Source: Haemonchus contortus
Taxonomy: Eukaryota > Nematoda > Chromadorea > Rhabditida > Trichostrongylidae
DNA: 64,000 nucleotides
Assembly (NCBI GenBank): GCA_000469685.2
Contig: LS997565.1
Coordinates: 43,236,666 to 43,300,665, forward strand
Reading direction: 5' to 3'
Shown here: positions 1 through 10,207 of the stretch, one piece after another
Position numbering within the stretch: position 1 is the stretch's first letter
Layout of the letters: every line of letters begins with the position of its first letter
The notes under the pieces: generated by a model
The model's input: the letters and a program-made list of their open reading frames with translations, nothing else
Databases searched by the model: none
Told to the model about the DNA's origin: nothing
Translations under genes and position numbers: made by a program

Positions 1-1623
1 TATTCTCTTCAATGATGAAGACTGTATGAGACGTAGGGCGGCGGTATCACGGTGTAACTATGACGGGGGGAGCGACATATCAACACACTCAGACTGGTTC
101 TTTTGAGACGCTCACGAAACTCGCACATTAACCACACACACATACACTGTAGCGCTTATCGTTCACCAAATCATCCGTCGGGTTCATCTGGGTCGCTTAT
201 GACTCCGACATGTCCTATGTAACATAGACACTTCCATGAATTTTGCGTCAAACACTTTCATGGATTCGCTTTGAAAGTTCTTTTCCAGTGCTATCATCAT
301 TACTATGGCCTATTTTATCAGTTTGCAAATCTCTTCACAAAAGTAAATCCATGTATGTCATCGGAAATGTCGTGCTTTATCTTCTAAAGCTCCGTCTGAA
401 CGTTTTCATTTATTGCCTTTATGCGGTATGCTCCCGAAAAGGCTGATCTGTAGGCACGGCTATTTCGTGATCATTATCCAGGCGGTTCTATCCTACTTCG
501 ACATTTAGTAGTATGTGCTCAAACGATGTTAGATGAATTGCTCTAGAGGAATTACGTGTGTATGTCATCGACGATGTACACTTTTTAAATACCTGAATCA
601 TTTTAACTTGATCTCAGCTGATCGTCTATGGAAGTTTTGTTGCCTTGAATTGATTGTATTTGTTTTCTTCAAAGCTCAATAACTTGGAATTGAAGTATGC
701 CTGTGCATGAGAAATTCTGATACACAGAGATGTCGCTTTGGCTGAAGACGCAGTCTATCAGGTGCCTAATAAGTAACTTCGATTCTTACTCGAGCTAGAA
801 GACAACCCAAACTGTAACGAAAACCCAAATCGTAGCGGTGACTGTAGAGGAATAGAGTTAAATATCTCGGAACGCTAGGTCTTCAGAAATAAGCGCACAA
901 CACAAAGCATGCAATCAAATGCCTTTAGTTTGACTAGAACTACAGTGCATGGCGCATTTCACTAAGCCTTTATACTCAAAGCTCAGTCCGCTATGTTTTT
1001 TCTAAAGCCTATCCCTTAATGTTGTAAATTTGTCTGCTAATAAAGTTGAAAAAATGGATAATGGACGAGATACTGTTTTTTGACAGCGTGCTTACAATAA
1101 ATGAACGCACATTTTAGAGGCCAGAAGTCGTGGCCATTCCGTTGTCATGCCTTGATTTTATACTTTATTGCATGAATACAGTTGAGTTCTTATCAGAGTA
1201 AGGCCCAGGTTACTGGGAGAACGTCGGAAAAAAGAGCTTAGTTGGTGTGAATTCGATTTTGCACGCTTCTCTGCAGGACCCATTTTTTCTGCTAATGTCT
1301 GCACTCTCTCTTTAAAAGAGCCCCTTTTCTTGCTCAACGCCCCTGCAAATATGTTCACATTTTTCTATCGCTTTTTTGTTTGCAGATTTGCTGCCTTACA
1401 CTGTTGAAGTCGCATCATGTGATCGACCCCATCAGGCTTGAGAGTCGGCGTACAAAAACATGGTACTCGTAAAACTGAAAGTTAGGGGTTGAAGCGATAC
1501 AGAGAGAAGATGGCTTTGCCCACTGGGACGTTTCATGATGTCAGTCTCCTTTGAATACTATAAGTACAATACTGGATTTTTTTTATGAATTCTCTTGTGA
1601 GACATTCGTTTTTCGTACATAAC
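1..1623. other. No gene recognised (left edge)
   Basis: AT-rich sequence with only short random open frames. I see no splice-linked coding series, RNA gene or clear repeat before the left arm of the large palindrome begins. Confidence 0.5.
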
Positions 1624-2948
1624 GAGGCGTTGAAAACTTTGAACTATTTGCAACTCACTGGATTGCACGTAATCCAGTCCTTTTACAAAACGTGACTCTT
1701 CATACAAACCAATTCAGCATTCCTTTTCTGATCACCGTCAACCACAACTTTTTCAATGTCATGGGAAACTGCTGGGTAAGGAACAACCTCAACCAGGAAT
1801 GGTCACGAAATCAGAAATATATTCGGATTTTGTGTATTTCTACATCTTACTTGAAGATGAGTTGCAAACAGTGGGGACAACGACTACTCTCAAGAGTCAT
1901 CCATTCTACATTTACGGTCATACCTGACTTCTCAGTGCTCTCTGATCAAGGGACTTTCACTGTGGTTAGGCAGCAAGAAATGCGATACACATAGTAATCA
2001 CAGGAACAGGCTCATTAGACTTCTACTGCGAAGAAATGAGAGAGGTGCCCGTTGTCAAATGGGCGGTTAGGGTGGATCCCCTAAGGCAGAGGATGCGAAG
2101 AAGTTGTGGGCAGGAAGCTGAAAATTGGTGAGAAACCAGGAGAAGCGGTTGCTGAATGAAGCAACAAGACTGCAGCAAGTGAGCACCCAAGGTTGAAAAT
2201 GAACTATCAAACAGAGAGTAAGATGTGCAACATGACTTTGGTATCAATCTCGGGATCCTCGCACCAAGAGATATTTCCGAGAGGTAAGGAACGAATTTTG
2301 CTTCTCTCTGCGTCCTCTCATACAGAAAATTTCACCACCTGAGCAGCGGGACGTACGATATACATGATGCTAAAGTGCAGGGGGAGGTCTAGCGGATGGT
2401 TGGAGCAAGCAACGTGGCCGAGCTCGGGTGGCACCTGATAGGCCTTTGGCTTCCCTCTTTACCATCCTCGAATGAATCGTTTTCATCGATTGCGTTGCAA
2501 CTTTCTCATCTCTTTGTCCGCCTTCGAAAGTTTCAAAATGTATAGTGAACAAGAGTCAGCTTCCAAGAAGGAAGATGCACCTCAGCTTGGTGAGGAAAGA
2601 TGCGAAAATTGGGTTGAAAAGAGGTTGGAGGCTTTAAATTTAGATCTTTAATGAAAAGCTTCTAGGGGAATTCTGGATTTCAAATAAGCTGCCTGTTTAT
2701 TTTCATCTGGTACTTTTTGAGGATCCTGGCGACGGTTCGTCCTTTCGATGAACACATTTCCTACAGAATGGTGAGATCTCCCACATCCGCTCTTTACCGA
2801 CATCGCGTTATGATCTGATCGATCTACTACAATCATGGCGGTTCAATATATCGCCCTCACTCTTTCTCAACAACTTTTACTGCCTGTCAACTCTCACTCA
2901 ATGTTTTTTTACGGTAAACAAACAACACGGGATACGTTTCAGAGGTAG

Positions 2949-3056
2949 TCCGATGACCGGCGGGCACTTCAGCTTGTTCAGCCGATCCCACGCTCCCTCC
3001 AAGGGAAGGGTGTGGGTTCGGCTCATAACAGCCGAAGTGCCCGCCGGTCATCGGAC
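2949..3056. repeat. Hairpin inside left palindrome arm
   Basis: The sequence starts GTCCGATGACCGGCGGGC and ends with its reverse complement, GCCCGCCGGTCATCGGAC. The loop carries about 48 extra bases compared with the equivalent hairpin in the right arm. It is a palindrome nested inside a larger palindrome. Confidence 0.85.
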
Positions 3057-4101
3057 CCGCCCAGTCGCAAGCCGGGTTTTGGAAAGTCTGGTGAGCCGGA
3101 ATGACCGCATTTAAAAATGTGACTTGAGGGCGTAGCGGGTAAGCAGATTGCCTTACCTGTGAAAGGTTAAGAGTTGGGTCCTTGGCAGTGGTCATAAGGG
3201 TGACATGCGATTTTTTGCTGATTGAGTGGAAAGTCCCATATTGCATGTCGAGCCGATGAGGGTCAGAAAGTTGAGATACAGCTTGTCATCCTGTCAAGTG
3301 TTGATTTGCAAATGTGAAACGATGTATGGATATGGCAAAGTTCTCTATATATCTCGATTGAATAGTTGGATGTTTTAGTGGTAGTTTTTTGTGAAAACAA
3401 CCCGGACCTTTCATACAGGGCCAGACACAAGAGCCTTCCTCTTCATTAACACCGCAAACATCCTCAAAAAGCAAAGTAAGAACGTTTGTTACAAGAAACT
3501 CAAGAAGGTAGGTCCCTGACGGGTCCAAGCTGCTGAACTACTAAGCTCTCAGGTCACATCATGAGACCAATCCCTTCGGCCTACCCAAGTTGGGTGGCAG
3601 CCGCCTGACCATATTAGCCTCCACAATCCGGTACAACCTGCCCATCATCGTTTCCCGAGACCCGCAATGATAAACTAACTCTACAGAATTGGATACCGCA
3701 TCTTAACACTTGACGTATACTGCTCCTCATATATCTGCAGTTTTAAGGAAGTGAGCACTCTAGCGAAGTGAAGGTGCCGATGGGAGCATCGCGTATCCCT
3801 ACAGGTACTCTAACAGGTTCACAAATGAAAGATGGATGTGCTCTCAGAGGATCTGCTCATTTAATCAGTGTCCCCTTCACTACATTGAGAAGCTTGTTGC
3901 TTTACGAGGCGATTTTCGCTCACTTTCAATCGGTTTAGATCTGTAAACTCGATACACATCTTCAGACCTACTTACCTATTTCCTGCTATACGCTCCTCTA
4001 TTACGTATATGCCCATCGATATTTCATTGCAACATTTTGCGATAATCGACGATATTTTGTATTTTGTGCGTGTGTGCTTCGTGTGCGTGTGTCGGGGGAC
4101 G

Positions 4102-4346
4102 GTCAAGTCGTGCGTCCGAGGGTGCGCGCGGCAGATTGCGTGGTGAAACGCATACCTATTCTGACGATTTTAGCGCCTATAATTTGGGCCAAATTTCGAA
4201 GTACAGTAGAATAGTAGGATCAGCTGACCTTACTAATCTACCTTACTTCAGATTTGGGCCCCAATGATGGGCGCTGGAGTCGTCCAAATTCGCCACGAAC
4301 TTCGCCGCGCAATTTGCCGCGCGCACCCTCGGACGCACGACTTGAC
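4102..4346. mobile_element. Palindromic fold-back MITE-like element, copy 1
   Basis: About 245 bp that is palindromic along its whole length. It starts GTCAAGTCGTGCGTCCGAGG and ends with the reverse complement of the same motif; the centre is at the GATCAGCTGACC near 4223. A second copy with the same ends and centre lies at 30245-30489, so this is a dispersed repeat rather than chance symmetry. It has no coding capacity. It sits at the symmetry centre of the 5.6-kb palindrome. Confidence 0.85.
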
Positions 4347-4523
4347 ACACACCCGCGTGTGTCACATCAGTGACAGTCGGCAACCTAATCCTGTGTGAAT
4401 TCACGTCCATGACGCTTTTTTCACGTATTCGTGTGGGGTCTGATAAATGGCGACATCGCAGTACCTGTAGAGAAACGCAATGCTTCCATCGGCACCCTCC
4501 ACTTTGCTAGAGTGCCCACTTCC

Positions 4524-5171
4524 TTAACCCATTGACGACCATGCAGTCCATATGTGGACTGCACTTTTTCGGCCGCGTGGGACCGTGCAGTCCACATGTG
4601 GACTGCAGTTGCCTTTTTTTGTTTTGCTCATCTGTATTTCCATTTTTTTACAATTTTTCTTCTCAAAACATTACATCAGGCCTAAATGAGACTTCATATA
4701 GCGTGATTCTAAAAAATCTTCAAATTTTACAATTGTAAAGGTGTTTTTTCGAAGGAGTACATTACCTTGGTAAATTATTCATTCGTTGAACAACTTTAAA
4801 AAATGAGATATTTCTGAAAGACGGTCGTCATTAGCATTTTCGCTGTTACCGACCAAAGGCAAAGCTCTCAACGCAACGCAAATAAAAGTTCTCCGAAGCG
4901 ATTTCTGGTAATGATTGAACTCATAATTGAATGATCGCTAGAACGAACGTCGTTTCTATAATGAAGATCAATAACCACTCAATGTGGGCATTCTTACCGG
5001 ACCCATTTGAAGGAATATTCCTGAAAACTTATAATTTTCTCTTATAAACTTGAAAAAGCGGTCATGCAGGACCATAAAGTCCACAAAAGAGCTGCAGTCG
5101 CGGGTGGACGAAAAGCGCGCCGGTCCCTCGCGGCGTTTTCCCGCAAAACGCCGTGGTCGTCAATGGGTTAA
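4524..5171. mobile_element. piggyBac-like MITE with TTAA target duplication
   Basis: A TTAA followed by CCCATTGACGACCA at 4524-4541 is mirrored by TGGTCGTCAATGGG plus TTAA at 5154-5171. TTAA target sites and CCC/GGG termini are typical of piggyBac-superfamily elements (established knowledge). Subterminal CAGTCCAYATGTGGACTG palindromes occur twice near the left end. It is about 640 bp and encodes no transposase, so it is non-autonomous. Removing it restores continuity of the right palindrome arm with the left arm (the left arm has a single TTAA at the matching place, 3750). Confidence 0.85.
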
Positions 5172-5858
5172 AACTGCAGATGTATGAGGAGCAGTATACG
5201 TCAAGTGTTAAGATGCGGTATCCAATTCTGTAGAGTTAGTTTATCATTGCGGGTCTCGGGAAACGATGATGGGCAGGTTGTACCGGGTTGTGGAGGCTAA
5301 TATGGTCAGGCGGCTGCCACCCAACTTGGGTAGGCCGAAGGGATTGGTCTCATGATGTTACGTGAAAGCTTAGTAGTTCAGCAGCTTTGACCCGTCAGGG
5401 ACCCACCTTCTTGAGTTTCTTGTAATAAACGTTCTTACTTTGCTTTTTGAGGATGTTTGCGGTGTTGGCTGCCAATAATGAAGAGGCTTTATTCGCTCTG
5501 CAGCTTTTTGGCCAGTAATGCTCTGGTGACTGGCCCTGACTACCACTAAAACATCTGACTTTTCAATCGAGATATATAGAACTTCACCATGTCTAAACAT
5601 CGTTTCACATCCTCACATCCGCAAATCAACCATGCAAACTGTATCTCAACCCTCTGACCCTCAGCAAATGTGCAATGGCTCGACGCAACATCTTCGAACT
5701 TTCAACGCAAGAATCAGCAAAATGAATTGCCGAAAAGCCGAACTCTTGACCTCTCACAGGCAAGGCAATCTGCTTACCCGCTACGCCCTCAAGTCACATT
5801 TTTAAATGCGGTCATTCCGGCTAACCAGACTTTCCAAAACCCGGCTTGCGACTGGGCG

Positions 5859-5925
5859 GGTCCGATGACCGGCGGGCCCTTCGGCTGTTATGAGCCGAAG
5901 TGTCCGCCGGTCATCGGACTACCTC
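5859..5925. repeat. Near-perfect hairpin inside right palindrome arm
   Basis: GTCCGATGACCGGCGGGC is followed, after a short GCCGAAG-type stem and loop, by its reverse complement. This is the uninterrupted counterpart of the hairpin at 2949-3056. The stem is about 28 bp with one or two mismatches. Confidence 0.85.
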
Positions 5926-7192
5926 TGAAACGTATGCCGTGCTGTTTGTTTACCGTAAAAAACATTGAGTGAGAGTTGACAGGCAGGAAAAGTTGCTGAG
6001 AAAGAGTGAGGGGGACATGACCAGATATTGAACCGCCCTGATTGTAGTAGATCGATCAGATCATAACGCTATGTCGTAAAGAGCGGATATGGAAGATCCC
6101 ACATTCTGTCACCAATGCGTTTATCGAAAAGTCTCAAATGTCGTCAGAATCCTCAAAGAGCATCGTCGGAGATCAACATGAACAGGCAGCTCATTCGAAA
6201 TTTAGAGTTTCACTGAAAGCTTTCATCAAGGACCATAAGGCCTCCAACCTCTCTTCAACCCAATTTTCGCATTTTTGCTCACAAAGCAGTTGCTTTTTGC
6301 TCACCGTCCTTGGAAGCTACCACTTCTCTGTTACACATCTCGGAGCTTCCAAAGGCGGACAGATGGGAAAGTTGCAACGCAATCGAGGAATACGAAGATT
6401 TATTCGAAGATGGTCAAGTGGGAAGGAAAAGGTTTGTAAGATGCCAGCCGAGCTCGGCCACGTTGTTTGCTCCTACCATCTGCTAGACCTTCCCCAGCAC
6501 TTTAGCATCATGTCGTATCCTTCTTCCCGCTGCTCAGGTGGTGGAAATTTCTTTAAGAGAGGACAGAGAGAGAGAAGCAAAATGATGACGTTTTCGGATT
6601 CACCATTCGACTTTGCTCACTTCTCGAAAATCTCTTGGAGCGAGGACCATGAGAGTGATACCAAAATCATGTTGGACAGCTTTTTTCCGGTTTGATAGTT
6701 CATCCTTGACTTCGGATACTCACTTGCGGCTAACTTGTTGCTTTACTTAGCATCGCTTCTCCTTGCTTCTTAACAACTTTCAGCTTCTTACCCACAACTT
6801 CTTCTCACCCTGTGCCTCAGCCCCCCCCCCCCTCCAGACCAGAGACCAGAGGGCCCAGAGAAATATTGCAAGAACGGTCATACATGACAGTGAATGTGAA
6901 ACGGATGACTCTTGGAAGTAATGGCTATCCATGCTATTGCAATTCATCTATGAGTCAGAGGTAGGAGCGGAACATCCCATGGACATTTCTGATTACAACT
7001 ACCCACATAACCACTTCTAATTGAGATAGTTCCCACCTAGCAGTTTCTCATGACATTGAAAAAGTTCTGGTTGACAGCGGTCGGAAAAAGGGATGCTGAA
7101 TTGGTTTATGTGAAAAGTCACGTTTTGTAGAAGGACTGGATTACGTGCAATCCAGCAAGTTGCAAATAGTTCAAAGTTCTCGACGCTTTCGA

Positions 7193-8915
7193 TATGATCG
7201 TTGTTCCTAGTGTTTGCAACTCCAGCAGAAAAGATGGGTCTCGCAAAGAGGCGTGTCGGTTCTCTGATTACCAGCATTTTGCCAGTGACTGTGGACTAAC
7301 CAGATAGGTAGGAAATAGTAATTGCTAAGTTTTATGGCAGTAACTGCTAGTTAGTTAGCGATTCACAAGGCAGGCTGCTCATTGCTTCTGGAGAACGTTC
7401 TGAAGGGGATATGTGTTGGCAGATCTCTGAAACACTAGCCTTCTACATATTATGCTATGGAGTACATGATTTTTGATTATACCTGATGGTAAATGATGAT
7501 TGCGCCTTGATAGCCACCAACCAGAGTAGGATCCTTGTGCAAGTGGTAAATCTTGTAGAAATATTGTAAAAGATATCAAATAATATGTGTTGATGATGGT
7601 AGATCTGCTTTCTTGAACAAGTCTTTTGCACATCTTTCGCGCCACTATTGACTGAAATACTTTGTCTTTATTGATACGTAGTCATACATAGTGATAAATT
7701 TACGGATTAAAATTGCTACCAATTAGATGCCTAATTATGGCTAGTAAATTTAGTAAAAGGCTAGATGTGTTTGTTAAAACCGAGTGTTTTTGATGATACA
7801 TGATAGTAATCAGTGATAAGACGCCATCACTGAGTAATCAATGGCTCTCCTAACGAGTAAAAAATTATTCAGTCTGTAGTAATACTCAGTCATAAATTGT
7901 TATAAACTTGTGTGTTGAAGTCACAGTTTTCCAGTAAGGTGATTCAGTAAAAGTAGAGGAAAGGAATGAAATTACGGGGCAAGTGAGTACTATCTCATGA
8001 TACTTAATGATAAATGGTGATAAATCCGCCTTTTCTGAGGTACTGGCTAGGCGGACCGTCTTTATTCCAGAATAATTTTCGACCAAATGTTCAATAGATT
8101 GAAATGCTGTGTGCCAAGTTGTTCAGCAGTGTTCAGTGGTATTTTCGATCTTCTTCCACCACCACAGAACATATTATGCGCAAACCGACCGATTGACGAA
8201 TGATCGTCACACCGTCAAGTGACTACAAAACATGAAAAGGACCCGTTGTTTACATAACGTTCAGTATATAATCGTCTTTTAGTTCCCGAACATTCACACT
8301 TCGGCATCGACCAATACTTTATCGCAAGCTTTACAAAGTTATATTTATTTTTAGAATCTTACTTTTATACCTGAAATTGCTCTGTCTTCACTCCTCACCG
8401 GTGAGGCGGGTATACTTGTTGGTAGAGACGAAGTTCAAGTGTGCGTTCATATTTCGCCGGGCAATCGGAGACGTTCCTGAACTCCAAAGTGACCCTTCAG
8501 TTCAACCGGAAGTGATAGAGTGGCCGCTATTATTTACTTATTTATTTACTTATTTATTTATTAGGTTCTATTATTAGTTTATTTTATCTTCGACGGGTCT
8601 ATGCCTTTGTTTGTAAAGAGAGGTCCTGAACTTGAAAATGGATCATCACGAATCACATCTGTGAAGGCTTTGTTCAAGTATTGAAGAATGTGTACAAAAC
8701 CTTTTAGATGTCTGAAGCATGGCGCATCTTGGCGGATGTTCGATTAGCTTTTGATTTTCTATTTTGAACTGTATGGTCGTATCAACACAGAAACACTTTT
8801 TTTGGTTATTTTCCACTCGCTTTTTCTCGTTTGCGAATGTGGACCTGTATGATAAGTGTTGATCATTCAAACGTCACTGGTTTTCTATAATTAGCCTAGC
8901 AAATACAAATAGTTT
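7193..8915. other. Intergenic, AT-rich, no gene recognised
   Basis: Short open frames only. A simple (TTTA)n-like tract lies at 8526-8570. No exon series, RNA gene or dispersed repeat is supported. Confidence 0.45.
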
Positions 8916-8919
8916 GCAT

Positions 8920-8985
8920 GCTGATCTGAACCACTGACCTTGCGCTTGTGAAACAACCGCTTAACCCACTGCGCCAACAATCACT
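8920..8985 (-). repeat. tRNA-like head (degenerate tRNA or SINE fragment)
   Basis: On the minus strand the sequence reads TTGGCGCAGTGGGTTAAGCGG, an A-box-like motif, then about 30 bp later GGTCAGTGGTTCAGATC, a degenerate B box. A complete cloverleaf is not evident, so it is more likely a tRNA-derived retroelement head than a working tRNA gene. The body differs from the abundant SINE family elsewhere in the window. Confidence 0.4.
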
Positions 8986-9707
8986 TTCTTACTATACCTT
9001 CCCGAACCTCTGTCTGGGAAAACAAGAACTGATGAAGGTCTTTCGGTTCTTAAGTCGTAAAAAGAAGTGTGCACTACTTCTAACGAAAGGCCTGCAGCTG
9101 CGCTGCGAGACAGCTGACTAAAACATGGAGCACAGTGAGACAACTAGCTAAGAATCGCCATGCGTTGGGAGCTAATTGGCCCTGAAACCATGCTCGTATT
9201 TGATGTATAAATATGAACATGACTGCAAATTGGATATGATTATGAAAGTTACACCCGCTTAGATTTGTTTGGGTTCCCCCGGCCGCATTGCGTCATCCAA
9301 CATTCTCCAAATTACTATACTACTGTCAAAATTACCAAAATAGAATTTCTCTATCCAAGGGCCAACAACACTTCGACGTTTCTGCGCCAATGCACGTAGA
9401 CCACATCAGCTCGTTGTCACCGAGATTCCTGTTCCTGCTAATTATAATACACATTTTGAAAATTAATGTGTTTTTCTGTGGTATGAACGATGTCTCCGTC
9501 GTGCAGTGACGTGATGATCGTATGATTCTCTCCTGCCCATGTAACATCCATGTAATAAGCAATTTGAGAAGAAACTTCTTCTCTTCACTACATCTCTCTT
9601 CACTCGTTTAATTCGATTTCTATAAAACGAATCGTACAAACAAGTCTTCCCGTCGGAGAGCTCACGCTGCGCGGCGTTTGCTGGCTAGTTGTCTTACCTC
9701 GCGATAA

Positions 9708-9966
9708 GGCTCGGGATTCCTACACCCATTTCCCAACTTGCCCTTTTGAGCTCATCTGTGCTCTCTACCTGGCTCGATAATCCTTTTAAAAAATTGTGTT
9801 ATTTTGTAAACATCTTCAATTCCGTCGCCGATGTGGGGGTAATGCGATGCCAGTAAGGAGAAAGGTAGGGGCGCTATCAAACACACGGTCCAAGTGGGAT
9901 TTTCAGGGTAGAGAGCACAGATGAGCTCAAGAGGGTAAGTTGGGTAACGGATGGGGGAATCTCGAG
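9708..9966. mobile_element. Fold-back element with ~70-bp inverted arms
   Basis: The arm at about 9710-9780, containing GAGCTCATCTGTGCTCTCTA, is matched by its reverse complement at about 9895-9966, which has the same core. The arms differ by a few substitutions and enclose about 110 bp. There is no open frame. It lies about 240 bp upstream of the Kunitz gene start, so it falls in or near that gene's promoter region. Confidence 0.7.
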
Positions 9967-10207
9967 GTCATTTGGGCTGTTTACTCTTGAAAATTCGCTT
10001 ACAATGAAAACTATGACTTCTAAGTCGAGTTCCTTCTATTTAACGGAACCTTGGATAATCGTAAGATGCTTGGTTCAAGCAGGAGTTTGTCGACTTCCAC
10101 GAGTGTTCTCGTTTGCTTGATTTGATTCATTCTGTTGATATTGATCGTTTATTCGCTAAATTATTTCCTCGATAAGCCATTCTTCCAATGTACAGTTTTT
10201 CAGGAAT

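Larger units (their letters stand above)
1624..7192. repeat. Giant imperfect palindrome (fold-back structure)
   Basis: The left part (about 1624-4222) reads as the reverse complement of the right part (about 4224-7192). Matching landmarks include 1627-1790 against 7025-7190, the polypurine/CACCTGAGCAGCGGG stretch near 2340 against its complement near 6530, and 3590-3745 against 5172-5335. The arms are diverged by point changes and small indels but are alignable along most of their length. The right arm is interrupted at 4524-5171 by a TTAA-flanked insertion. About 275 bp of the left arm (3810-4085) is not mirrored. No transposase is seen, so it is either a long fold-back element or an inverted segmental duplication. 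Confidence 0.85.

Noticed and set aside
4068..4101. GTGTGTGC run next to the central element as a telomere-like or promoter repeat
   Set aside because: Too short and irregular; no symmetry partner in the other arm beyond a brief CACACAC stretch.
6138..6695. 185-codon open frame in the right palindrome arm
   Set aside because: It lies in palindromic repeat DNA, has no domain, and the mirrored left arm does not keep the frame open.
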